The position numbers were made by a program, and so were the translations under genes. A stretch of DNA of 64,000 nt, from assembly GCF_020080835.1 (NCBI RefSeq), contig NC_058164.1, forward strand, positions 1,488,001-1,552,000, read 5' to 3'. The DNA is from Cotesia glomerata. Lineage: Eukaryota; Arthropoda; Insecta; Hymenoptera; Braconidae. This document shows, piece by piece, positions 37,606 to 49,128 of this stretch. Below the pieces are notes generated by a model. It saw only the letters and a list, made by a program, of their open reading frames with translations. It ran no database searches and was not told the origin of the DNA. How positions within the stretch are numbered: position 1 is the first letter of the stretch; the number at the start of each line of letters is the position of its first letter.

Positions 37606-40600
37606 ATATATAAAAAAAAAATATATTTATACTTTTATTAACTCTTTGAAATACCAAATTTTATTTTATGTAGGTTTTTGTCGTTTGTTTTCAGAAATTA
37701 AAATAACTACTCAAGCCAAAGCTTTTAAAACAATTAATAATTACCTTATATATCTAATCAAAAAAGATAAATATATAATTGTACTCCTCTTTGATTATTA
37801 ATTAACCACAAGAAGATATCAAAGTTTGCCGAACGATAAGAAACGACAAAGTTAACTTTTCAATTGCTATCTCTGAGACTCAGACTCAACCCAGGGGTTT
37901 AAGAAACTCGGAAAAAAATTTTAAACAAAGTCAGTCTTAAAAAAATCAAAAACTTCTGAAGAAGTATTGATCTATGATATAATAAATTTAAATTTGAAAA
38001 AAATAAACCCGTAAATAACTTTGACGCTTAAAAAAGCTTTAATAACGCAAGCTCGAGATGATTTAAGTCATGGCCCCTATCCTGGCTCCTTTGATGGCTC
38101 TATCCATTGAGAAACTAAAATTGCTGTCAGCAAGGTCAAGGAGAGAAAATTGTTTCACGCAATAAATTGTTTTTTCATGAATTTTTTTATAATTTTTATT
38201 ATTCTTGACTAGGAGATTTTGTAACGTTCTTCAGTTATTTAAAATTATTGTTATAAGTTATAACTTAACTTTTAAGTGAAAGCGTGAATAACATTTTAAT
38301 AGAAAAATTCTGATATTAAATACGCAACAACGTTTTTTACTGGAGCTTGATTAAAAAAAAAAAAAAAAATATGAACGTTGATTAAATTTTCAAGGTCCAA
38401 AGATAACTTGCAAAGACACGTTTCCCAATCCGTAAATTAAGCTTGAATGTATGATGAAAACAAATCGATTATGTTTAAGATGTTAAGCGCAAGCGTACGT
38501 GTCGTTACATCTTAAGATTTTATTTAAATTTATTCATAAAAAAATGGTCAAACAATTAAAATTAAATGTTAGTAATTTTTTTTTAAATATAAATTTGAAC
38601 TTTTTTATAATAAAGTTTTATAATTAATATTTATTTTCAATGTATTGGAAATTAATTAATCTGAAAGCAGAATCAACGCACAAAGCAAATAATAGCCAAT
38701 GTTTATTAATTGAGTTTCTCCCTCGATAAGGCTGTAATATAAACTCTAATTTAATCCATTCTGCATCGAAAAAAAAATATTAATTATCCACGATAATCAA
38801 CTAAATAATTAAAGCGCCAGAGGTCAGATTTTTTTTATTATTTTATTTGTTTAAACTTTAGGAGAACTTTGGATGGATGTAAATTTTAAACGAATCTAAT
38901 TTAAATATCGTATTTAAGCATAAATTTTTAATCCAAAAATTTTTACTGTAAATATTAATTGTTAAAGATACTCTAAATAGAAACTGTAACATTTCAATGA
39001 AAATTACTCGGCACTTTTCACGCTCTATTAATTATTGAATAGTTGCAGAAAACCTTGGTAGTTATGTATTGAGAAGTCTTATAGAAGGTTTAGTAGGTAC
39101 TTTGGTAGCGAGAAAAGCTTTCCAAGACACTTCATCTCAAGAATCTTTCTGTGAGATCACTTTTTATCCGGTTAAAGGTAAAGGATTATTATCGATTTTT
39201 CAGAACAAGTCGAACAAAGATTTGAATCACTGGTTTGAGATTGAGGTTATCCGGTTTATATTTCTAATATATAAATTATTATTAATTACTATGACAATTT
39301 ATAGCAATGACCTTTTTTTTGTATAATGTATCGACGGCTTAATTAGCAATTGGTCTAACTCCTTCTTTTTTAGAGAGTAATTTTTTAACATTTTGATGTA
39401 GCAATAGTCCTATTATAAATGATTTGAATGATCCAAACCAAATTATTATACATTTATTAGATATTAAATTGTTTATAAAGTGATATTAAAATTTAAACTA
39501 ATTGTTTTTCCGTACAAATGGAAGATTCTCTAAAATAGAGTTAGATAATTTACTAATTAGAATGTCGGTATGATTGTTAAGTCAGATAAATCAAATTTTG
39601 ATTAAATGACAAACTTTTTACGAAAAATATTAAAATTTTCTAAAAGTTCAAGGGGTTAGATAGATAGATAATTTTACTTATGTCAAAGCCTTATGCGGCC
39701 GAATGGCAAGTAAAGTATACATTTTTTATAAAACAATTTATAAAATACATCAAAATAAATTTATAACAGAAGTAATGACTGTGAGAGAAATAAGAAATTT
39801 ATATGAATAATTTTAACTTACAATATTGTTTGTAATTTAACTGAACACTTTAGATCGTTTAATTTGATTCAATTAATTATATATCTAAGTTAAATAATCG
39901 AAATTTTTTTTTCTTCAAAAATTTCATGACTAGACAAGGAGTTTCCTCTTCTTGAAAATAATAACCGATGAAAATTTAAAAACACTAAAAAATTTTAAAA
40001 TTCAAGGCAATCGATTTGAAGTGAAATGTCCTTTGTACGCATAATATTTTCCCAGGGGATTGATAACTATTATTCAGCTCAAATATATTCAGATTGGTTC
40101 AACATAAATTTATACAAAAATATTCGTCATAGATATTAGAAGAATTTGAATAAAAATTTGCAATAACATTTTACTAATCGATTTTTTTAAATTTTTCAAC
40201 AGAAAATTTTAAAGGTATAAAATTACCTCATTTACTTCTGAGCTATTAAATATAAATTTTACAGCATTACCTCCACCTGTTAATTGCAATATTTAATTAT
40301 GTAATTAACTTGTAAACATCAAACCAACTTAGTTATATTTTCAGGGTTTCTTCCGAATCCTTTTCGATATTAAAGCAAATTTTCGGATCTCTTTGAAAGT
40401 TCAATTTTACAAATTAATTTATGATTAATAATGTCAAGCCATCAAGAATTTAATTACATCATTCCATAAATTATTTCCCCTGAAAAGCTTTACAATTTCA
40501 TATCAATTATCGTTACTATGCTTGTAATTACATTTAATTATAATTTATAAAGAGTAAAGTATGAAGAATAACTTTATAGAAATTTAATATTGTAGTGATT

Positions 40601-41249
40601 GACACTTCATTTTGTTAGTTATTTACTGAAAGAACAAAATGTGATTAAAATTAGTTGATTTTATTAATAGATTCATTATTAAGTTTGAGCTTTGAACCTT
40701 GTAAGAAGAAAAAAGAGTTTAATAATTTATTAGTTTATTTATTCATAAACTTGTGAGAGAAATTTGCTCTTTAAAGGAACTTTTTCAGAAGCTTTTAGTA
40801 TACGTTAAAATAAAACGCCACTTTCATAAAGTAAATTACATTTACTTATCCATTCGTTTTATTATTCATGTATTCATATTAAACAACAAAAAGGAGCGTG
40901 GGCTTTTCTATATTCAATATATAAACACATGCAAAAAATTCTAGTCTTATAACTAGTTCCTCTGTCTGCAAGCTTTTTCACCTAAAAAATATTTTAAAAC
41001 ATGTTTTTCGAATAAACAATATATTTAAAAAAAAAAAAATCTGAAAGATGGCTCTGCAAACTATTCATATAGAATTTCGAGTTCAAAACGTTTGAAAAAT
41101 TTAGTGATTCGTTAATATTTAGATCTTTAAGCCCAAAAATAAAAAAATTGTTTAAGAACATTTTTTTGAAGTTTTGAAAATTTACTCGACCTTATTTTAT
41201 AAGCACAAAAAGTATATATGCGTCAATTGGTTAAAAAATTTCAAAATTA
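37606..41249. other. AT-rich spacer with one retrotransposon tail
   Basis: Only the tail at 39655-39930 is recognised. An 85-codon frame at 39069-39326 has no family resemblance and ends in low-complexity residues. Confidence 0.5.
39655..39930 (-). mobile_element. Truncated non-LTR retrotransposon 3' tail with (TCTA)n end
   Basis: On the + strand it reads TTAGATAGATAGATAATTTTA, then TTATGCGGCCGAATGGCAAG: the reverse complement of the family 3' motif with a (TCTA)n tail, like the copy at 28581-28920. Only UTR is recognisable; the upper boundary is approximate. Confidence 0.65.
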
Positions 41250-41379
41250 CACTGAGAAAAGAAACTTAACTTGAGTAAAATAAAATTCAATTAAACCAAG
41301 AAAAATTTTTCTACTCAAAATAAGAAAATGAAATTCTTCAAAATTATTTACTTGATTTAAGTAAATTTTTTTTTCTGTG
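41250..41379. mobile_element. 130-bp MITE of the CACNGAAAA group
   Basis: TA|CACTGAGAAAAGAAAC at the left and TTTTTTTTTCTGTG|TA at the right. The interior has ACTTGAGTAAA / TTTACTTGA-type inverted words, as in the 693-bp element at 10338. Confidence 0.65.
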
Positions 41380-41924
41380 TATCTCAAAAAAATTTTAAAT
41401 AAGTTTTTTATTTATTTTTAACTATTCGTCATATATTCGCTTTACTAGGTATAAATTTAAGAACATATAAGGGCCTTACATTCACGCTGTGTGGATTTAT
41501 CAGGATTTTTCTATGTGTTGTGACGCGCCTCGATATTTTATATAAATTTATATAAAATTATTATTAGTTATTAAAAATAAAGTCAGAAAAGAATGAGAAA
41601 ATATTACGAGAGAGTGTGAGAGAGAAAGACAGCCGCGCGCAGCCTACCCGGAGAAAAGAAAGAGAGGAAAGAGACGGCGAAAGACGCCGAGAGACAAGCG
41701 AGAGTAGTAGGGGAAGCAGCCTGGGAAGTCCCGTAGCATAATTCCCGCGCGCGCCGTGAGGCAACGCGGTGTCGCTCAAACTATTCGCCCGAAGAGTATT
41801 GCTTCTGAGTTGTTAAAAGCAATTTTCTGAGTAGTTTTTGACAGATCAGCTCAAGCTTCTGAAGCGGGTGGTACACTTACAGAAGAAGTCTTGAGTGCTG
41901 TGTAATACAGATTAGAAGGATATA

Positions 41925-43374
41925 AGGTAAAAGACCCAATATCGGAACGATTTGAAAATTATTATTTTATACATTTTCTCGTACTCAATCAAATTAAACA
42001 AACTTTTCTCTATTAGAAACCTCAATCTTTTTTTCACGTAATAAAGATTGAATGGAACTTTAAATTATATTGGAAATATTGAAAAAAAATGTTAATGATG
42101 TTCAATAGTCTTAGATCTCTGACTTATCAAGGTCTCTTAATGGTTTTGCTAAGAAATCACTCGATGATCTTAACAGGCGAGACCATCTTTTTCTCGCTTT
42201 GCTCTCACGGAGCTATCTCTGTCGCACTTCCAACAGCAGAGCAATTGCAGTTTCGATTGGTTTCACGAAACGAATGAAATTTTTGAAAAAAATGCTTTGT
42301 GGTGAAATAGTTTATTAAATTATCTATTATCTCTAAAAACGTTTTTTCAAAATTTCCATTCGTTTCGCTAAGCCGATTGAAACTGCAATCACTAGTCTCG
42401 GCTGTTAAGCTCATAGAAACCTAATGGAAATACTTTTCACTAAAATTTTTTTTTTATGTATTAATACAAATACTAAGAATTCGATGCAATTAATTGATAA
42501 TACAAAAAAGCTCCTATTGTTATTTAAAATTTACTGTTCGTCTATTGGTACACCCGAAATGAGCTAATACCCAGTATCGGAACAGTCAGCCATATTGATA
42601 TTATTTATTTACATTTACGATATATACTGTGTTGATTGTTTACATCAAGCACAACAACAAAAGTTTTTGTGAAATAACATTTAATACAGAAAGTAATTTT
42701 ATTATAAGAATTGTTTCAAATATTCGTAAATTTTAACTTGAAGAACAAAAGCAAATTTCTGTTTTGAAATTTTCATTTTTACATAAGTGTCGTCAAGTAT
42801 GAACCTCGAATCGTTTATTTTTTTTTTTTTTTGATTTTTAGTAAAAATTTATTTGATTTTTTAATATTAAATAATTATTGTAAGTTTCACTATGCATACA
42901 TGTCATTAGAGTTCTGAATTGACTGCTTAATTTTTTATAGGTAGTAGTAGGATGCCAAAAGTTAAGTCGAAGATAACATTTTATAAATTCGTTTTATAAA
43001 TTCAGAAAAATTCACATAAAGTATTATGATTTGTTAATTAATTATTTAATTAATCCAGCTTACGAAAAGCGGACTCTTTAGATTAAAAAAATTAGTTTTA
43101 TTTATCGTTCCGGTATTGGGTCAACCATATTCCGGTATTGGGACTAGGCATTTAAGGTGTTCCGATACTGGGTCTTTTAGACTTTTTCAAAAAACATGTT
43201 TTTTTTTTAATATTAAATTCGACAAAATTGATAAATTTAATTATTTTCGTGTAACTACATGTTTATTCTATATGATTGGATGAATTATTATTACTAATGA
43301 ACCATTTGAATATTTTCTAAGTAATAAAAACCAGTCATGTACCCTTCGTCGTTCCGGTATTGGGTTTTTTACCT
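41925..43374. mobile_element. 1,450-bp TIR element inserted in the LTR
   Basis: Left end TA|AGGTAAAAGACCCAAT and right end ATTGGGTTTTTTACCT|TA form long inverted repeats (about 26 bases with few mismatches) flanked by TA. The word ACCCAATATCGGAAC recurs in both orientations at about 41934, 42568, 43107, 43131, 43158 and 43352. No coding capacity. Confidence 0.75.
42169..42409. mobile_element. 241-bp foldback MITE nested in the 1,450-bp TIR element
   Basis: Ends CTTAACAGGCGAGAC / GTCTCGGCTGTTAAG, with further pairing inside (ATTGCAGTTTCGATTGG against CCGATTGAAACTGCAAT, and GAAACGAATG against CATTCGTTTC), so almost the whole unit can fold as a hairpin. Confidence 0.65.
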
Positions 43375-44107
43375 TATCCCCCTTCTAAATTAAATCTGTC
43401 CTCACAGTGGATCTTTTTGAGCCAGGTTGACCTGAGGTACTCGGGTCACCGAATAGCCTCTATTTCACGGCAAGAGGCGAGGTTTTGGTACACGACCTGT
43501 CGTTCTCGTAACGAATATTGTGGGAAATAGCTATTAGGAGGTTGGCGACACCTGGACTTGGAGGTACTCCTCGTCGGAACACCTAGGGGGAGATACGGCT
43601 GGGCGTCGAGGTACTTCACAAAATCCCGGTATCTCTATATTTGGACAACCAAGCCCTCTTGGTTGATAAGAGGGAACTGGGGAGAGTTAGATAGATCCGC
43701 GGACGCGACGCGTAGTCCCCAGTAGGCTGCAAGTAGGTTACGGCTTGTCAGTAGTATTTGTATATGTGTATATTAGATTTTGGGGTAAAAAGTTAAGATA
43801 ATACGTATTGTTTATTGTTTGTAGTGTATTGAATATTGTATAATTGTATCTTGGTTTGCAATAACAAATTTGAGTTGATTATTATTTTTATGAGATTTGA
43901 TGAATAAATTAACCTTATATTTGGAATCTGTGTTATTATTTGGTTAAGATTAGTTAGTTGTAAGTTTATCTGTGTTGCGTGATCCCCATCCCGACCCTGG
44001 ACACGGCGAGCTAGAGCACGGGGAAGACGTGTTCATCACGACGAGGCTTTAAAACCTTCCGCAACGTCCCAGTGTTAATAGACACTTTTTAAATTTAAAG
44101 TAAGTAA

Positions 44108-44460
44108 TAGGGTGCGTCAAAATTTAATCTTCGAAAGCAACTTTTTAAAATTGGAATTTTGAGTTTCGCTTTTAACAGGAGCTGCATTTGAACATTTACT
44201 AATATATTTTGGTGTGTCACGATTTATTTGATATTCACAGAATTTTTTAACAGGAGCTTCGTTTGGCCAAATTTTGAAATTTTTAAATTCCTGAAAAAAT
44301 ACTTAAACAAAACTCCTGTTAAAAAATTATGTGAATATCAAATAAATCCTGACACATCAAAATATATCAGGAAATGCCCAAACCTAACTCCTGCTAAAGG
44401 CGGAACTCAAAAATCCAATTTCAAAAGGTTGCTTTTAGAGGTTAAATTTTGACGTACCCC
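44108..44460. mobile_element. 353-bp palindromic MITE with a 9-bp target duplication
   Basis: Starts TAGGGTGCGTCAAAATTTAA and ends TTAAATTTTGACGTACCCC; the arms pair over most of their length (AACAGGAG / CTCCTGTT, GATATTCAC / GTGAATATC). AGTAAGTAA is directly repeated at 44099-44107 and 44461-44469. The long duplication and TAGGG-type end suggest a hAT-like or related superfamily; that class call is inference. Confidence 0.78.
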
Positions 44461-45596
44461 AGTAAGTAAATTTATAAGTGTAGAGCATAAAAATATGGAT
44501 ATTTGATAAAATTTCAAATTTTCAAAATCTGACCAAAGATAATAACTCATTACTTTTAAAAATTGTTATATTTTCAATGTGAAAAATTAAAAATATCGAG
44601 ATTTATTAATTCTAATGCCACAGTATAATTTAAATTGCATTTATTTATAGTAGCATTAATTCCAATATAAACCTTTGTAAGCTCTTTAATAATTCAATAA
44701 TTAATATTCCCTCATTATGTAATAAATTGAACACATTACTCAATCATTTATTGATTTTTCCACTCTGAATGATAGCATGTTGTTGGTAATTATATTAAAT
44801 ATTATATTTACGCTGTTACGTACAGTATACAAAATTAATCGTTTAATAGTATTAAATATCCTTTGAAATCGAATTAATGTTTAAAATCACAAATGGACTA
44901 AATTGAAAAAAACAACCAGATAACCCGGGTATAAACTCTTCCCGATAAATAGCTCTGGTCTGACCCACCTCATAGATATTGTCATAGATAGAGAGTTTTT
45001 GTGAAAGATATGTAACACAATTCTTGTGTTATTTACTGGAATTGTAGCTTAGTAGTATACAATTGGGGTTGTGATTGGCCAGAGGTATTTTATTTCCAGG
45101 AATGTTATCGTAAAGTTGACCCAGGTAGAACTGTAATTTGGAGATGTAAATGCAATGTAGACGTAGATAACCATAACCCTGTACATTAGTATTCTATCGA
45201 CCGTTGTACTTAATACCGAACATATTCCACGGTTTTATCATCTTCGTAATGTCGTCATTATGAATAATTTCTAGACTTTCCAAAAAAAAAACAAATGGTT
45301 AAATTATTTGAACGTTTCTTGATATAAGTTTATTATCTCGCTCAGAAATCATGAATTTTAACATCCAAAAACCTTTAAAACAAGACAATTTAATCAGTAG
45401 GACGTGTATGAATTCTACTGTCACTCAGTTATTTTGAGGCTCACGAGTAAAATTTTAATAAGACACATTGATTAGGAATTCATGCACTTTTGACAGAAAC
45501 AAGACATTTTCTTCCTTTGAAAGGACACTAATTAGATTAATATTAACTCTTAGAGTTTTTTTTTTAATCTCAATCAAAGTATCTACCAACCGCAAT

Positions 45597-45835
45597 CTGA
45601 AAAAAAAAATTAACTTGATTCAAAAGAAAAATTTTCGAATCAAGAAAATCGTTCTGAAGAGTTTCATGGTCTTAAATTAAGATAAAAAATCCTGGAATAA
45701 GTTAAAATTTTGTTTAATTAAAAAAAATTTGTCTACATAACTCAAAATATTTTTCTTGGTTCCAAAATTTTTTTTTTTGAACTTAAATTCTTTTTTTTTC
45801 TATAATTTTCTTTTCAAGTCAACTTTTTTTTTCAG
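45597..45835. mobile_element. 239-bp MITE of the CACNGAAAA group
   Basis: CTGAAAAAAAAAATTAACTT at the left and AAGTCAACTTTTTTTTTCAG at the right, with TTGATTCAA / TTCAAGAAAA words between. Outer flanks are eroded; no clear TA pair. Confidence 0.55.
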
Positions 45836-46018
45836 TGGATAAGAAAATTTTAAATTGATGATATTAATAAAAGCTGATAAATTTTATTTTCCTAAATATT
45901 TATCGTTATTATCTAATTTTAATATTACTTATCTAAATTTGCTCGATAAATTAAAAATTGACCACTATCAATTTTACTATTAACTCAATAATCTCCAAAA
46001 AATATTTACAATACAAAT

Positions 46019-46150
46019 AATTAAGATATAGTAACAGTTACCATCAAAAAGTATAATAGTTATCATTTAAGCTAACTAAAATTTTATATAAAAAATCAGT
46101 ATCCGTAATAATAACAGTTACCATCCTCAATAACAATCACTACCATAAAA
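46019..46150. repeat. Fragment related to foldback element B
   Basis: ACAGTTACCATC occurs twice, with ATAATAGTTATCATTTAAGC and AATCACTACCAT, the same vocabulary as the arms of the element at 28409-33314. No terminal repeats, so a fragment. Confidence 0.5.
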
Positions 46151-46612
46151 ATGAAAAATATTACGATACTTTATTACAAAACTTCTATTAAATGATAATT
46201 AATTCTAATTATACAATTATAAAAGTAATTATTACATCATTGGAAAATTTTATTATCTCAGACGTTTATCATAAAAAATTTCGTCTTGTAGATGATATAA
46301 TTTTTAATTCCTTCTTTAAAAATTCAATCTATTTGAATTTTACAAGCGTGGTAGACATTGAAATTGGAATGATCCACTGTTAAATACAGGTGATAAAAAA
46401 TAAATTATTATCTATTGAAGCTCGATTTTCAGACTATGTTTCGATATGTCATAGATAAATAATGAATATCCACAGATAGTGAACATTGACTTACATTTCA
46501 CAACTTATCAACGTAATCCATCATTTCAAAAATGCATTAATCTTCGTATAATTCTGATCGTTTGATAACCTTTTCAGACTTTACACGTAATATCACTGAG
46601 TGCAATTTCTTA

Positions 46613-46770
46613 CGCAGTAAAAAATTTTGCGTCATTGCGTCAAAAGAATTTTTGTTAAACTTTTAACCCTTTTTTGTCTTAGTTTAACAGAATAAGCGTT
46701 AAATTTACACATGAAAGTATTAAAGAATTTTTAACACTAAGTTTTTTCACGCAATGTCACAAAACTATTT
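46613..46770. mobile_element. Palindromic MITE (AAAAAATTTTGCGTCATT family), copy 2
   Basis: GCAGTAAAAAATTTTGCGTC at the left and CACGCAATGTCACAAAACTA at the right, with TTAACACTAAG / CTTTTAACCC-type arms. Homologous to 20118-20307 but more eroded on the right side. Confidence 0.6.
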
Positions 46771-48689
46771 AATGTCTTTTATATTATTCAATATATATTT
46801 TTGAATAATAAATTAATATTATGTGTAAAGTTTTATATTTTTTATTTGCAATTAGTTGAATTTCATGAACATTATAAATTAAAATTAATAACTAGTATAA
46901 GAATCGATTTTTCTATAGCATAATAAAAGTATAAAAAATTATAATAAGATTTCAATTTACATGCAGTAAAGTGCATTACCCATGGGAAATGAAAAACTTA
47001 ACGAACTGTTGTTTATACTCAAGCTTAAAATTGGCTTGAATCTTACTCTACTATACACTTGCGGAAATTTAACTTAGTAGAGTGTAAAGGTTGAAAAATG
47101 AAAGTATAAAACGAAATTCGAAGTATAAAATAGAAAGCTAATTTTTTTTAATTTAATAATTGTTCATTTAATTAATCAATTAAATCTATTTTCATAATCA
47201 TAATATACAAACAATGTTAAATGTCAATCCTACATCGGAGTTGATAACGTCATTGAATTTTATCAATCGTTAAATAAAAAATCTCGTCTCGGCGATAAGT
47301 ATAAGCTTCTAATTGATTATTTCTACATTTTTGTTATAAAATTTCCGATAACACTCGAAAAAATAGAGCAATGAAATAGCGTAGTTAAATTATAAATAAA
47401 AAAATTTTAGCAAATTTTAATTGCTTTCGCAAGAAAAAATTGCACTCGAGGGCAATGTCACGTTAAATATTCTTCACTACACTCGGAAATTTATGTAATC
47501 TCTGTAGGCACTTATTTTATGCATAAGAGAGTAGAAATTCTAGGGTGTCATATCGTTTTATGACAGTTAACTATTTACAACTCAAATAGGTCATAAAATA
47601 ACTATTTTTAGAAAGTTTATTATGTATTTGCAATTAATTAATCAATTAGTTAATTGACTACACAATCAATAATCATAATTAAGAGAATTAATCTAAATTC
47701 TTATAAAATTTGAAGCAATTTATTTGCACAGCGGAAACAATGCAAAAGTGGTCATCAGAGGAATATTTTTAATTAATTAACCTGAAAACAATCTAAAAAC
47801 TTGCATTCTACCGGTCTGATAGTGATAACTGCAATTACAATCATCCTCAACTTGCATTTAAAGTGCTCTGAAATCTAATCGTATGTTAAAAACATGTTTG
47901 CTTCGTTGAATAAATTACCAAGTTATATTTATATCTGTAAATTAAGAATAATTTTTCACGGAAAAAAAGTTTTTTCTATTTTTTAAACGAGTTCACTTTG
48001 ATTAAAATTGTCTGCTATCAAAGTTTCTTGTTTATTTCTACAAATTGCGTATTAATGATGATTTAACATCACAAATTATTAGTAATTTAAAGATTAGATT
48101 GACTTGATATCAAATCAGTGTGATAATTTAAAAATTTTTATCAATCAGTTTTTTAAGTGACTTTTTATCGAACTATAATAGTATTTTTTCAATAAAATAA
48201 GAGTTACGTACTGTTTAGATAAAGATAACTATCATTAACATCAATCAGTAGTTAATGAATAAAATCATTATAATACAATTTTCTTATTTCATTAGCATTT
48301 TAAAGTTAAGCTATGAAAATAAATTTTTTTTTAGCAAACTATTTAATTTTTATTACAACGTAAAAGTTTCTGTCAACAAAATAATGAAGAAATTTTTTAC
48401 CTAATTTCGAGCTTCATTTATTTTTATATTCACTATAAAAATTTCATCACTTCTAATGATGAAAAAAAAACGGAGATTTAAACTTTTTTAATTCAGAATT
48501 GAATTAATATTCAAATCGAAAGGATCATAAGGGATAAGCCGGGTTAGAAAGTCTCGAAAAATTCAAATAAATTTTTTATAGGATTTCTTAATGAATTTCA
48601 CGGCTTTCAATTAATTTAAATAAATAAAAATGACTTACCCCGTCCAATAAAACCGATTAAACAAAAAATTATTAGGCTCTGTGAATTGA
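46771..48689. other. Spacer upstream of trehalase
   Basis: AT-rich, no ORF and no repeat recognised between the MITE remnant at 46613-46770 and the trehalase promoter region. Confidence 0.55.
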
Positions 48690-49030
48690 TAGTATTCACA
48701 TGAGCCCGCCAATGGCAAGTCTCATAATCGTCAACCAATGAGGAACCTTGAATCCTCGAGTATTCTACCAATGGTCACTGTAACGTTATCAATTTGGACT
48801 GCATATAACTACGACTTGTTAAACGTTTTAGGGTCATTCGGTAAAGTGGCAGGCTTACAACTGCCACTTTTTGATTTAACCGGACAAAATACTGTCATAA
48901 AATTCTTATTTCAACCGAATGAGTTATTTTATTTGTAAATTATAAAATAATAGTGTCAATTTAAAATATTTTATAATTATAAATTGAATTAAACTTCAAA
49001 AGCTAAAAATATTGTTGTGTGACCTTTAAC
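48690..49030 (+). promoter_or_regulatory. Trehalase upstream region with a 10-bp hairpin
   Basis: The 340 bases before the trehalase ATG are less AT-rich than their surroundings and free of recognisable repeats, so they probably hold the proximal promoter and/or 5' UTR. At 48843-48870 there is a perfect inverted repeat, AAAGTGGCAG / CTGCCACTTT, with an 8-nt loop. A weak TATA-like CATATAA lies near 48802. No consensus initiator is convincing. The assignment to promoter or UTR is inference from position. Confidence 0.35.
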
Positions 49031-49128
49031 ATGTTCTCACTTATTTTATTGTTGACCGCCGGTTTGGCTTGTCAAGCTAATGCTCTTAACATCATACCAA
49101 CCCCGGAAAAATCAAATTTATGCGACAG
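49031..49128 (+). CDS. Treh: Treh coding exon 1 (signal peptide)
   Basis: Encodes residues 1-32 and two bases of codon 33. Contains the signal peptide and ends with CDS read across the splice. The donor is CAG|GTAAAT, a strong match to consensus. An 8,665-nt intron follows. Confidence 0.88.

Larger units (their letters stand above)
41516..44064 (+). mobile_element. Probable solo LTR, about 1.1 kb, split by a TIR element
   Basis: Begins TGTTGTGACGCGCC with TATATAAAT just inside and ends ...CCTTCCGCAAC near 44064. It is much more GC-rich than its surroundings, with a polyadenylation-type GAATAAA near 43902. No gag, pol, primer-binding site or polypurine tract lies on either side, so it is read as a solo LTR. 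No clear target duplication was found, so exact ends are uncertain. The piece 41925-43374 is a later insertion. Confidence 0.5.

Noticed and set aside
39069..39326. 85-codon frame considered as a gene
   Set aside because: No recognised domain, C-terminus is hydrophobic low complexity, and no neighbouring exon supports it.
41564..41779. GC-rich 71-codon frame (arginine/serine-rich, minus strand)
   Set aside because: Within the LTR-like island; the frame comes from purine-rich GAGAGA sequence, with no homology.
48738..48938. 66-codon open frame just upstream of trehalase
   Set aside because: No family resemblance; it overlaps the perfect hairpin and the likely promoter or 5' UTR, and it is not in phase with a splice to exon 1.
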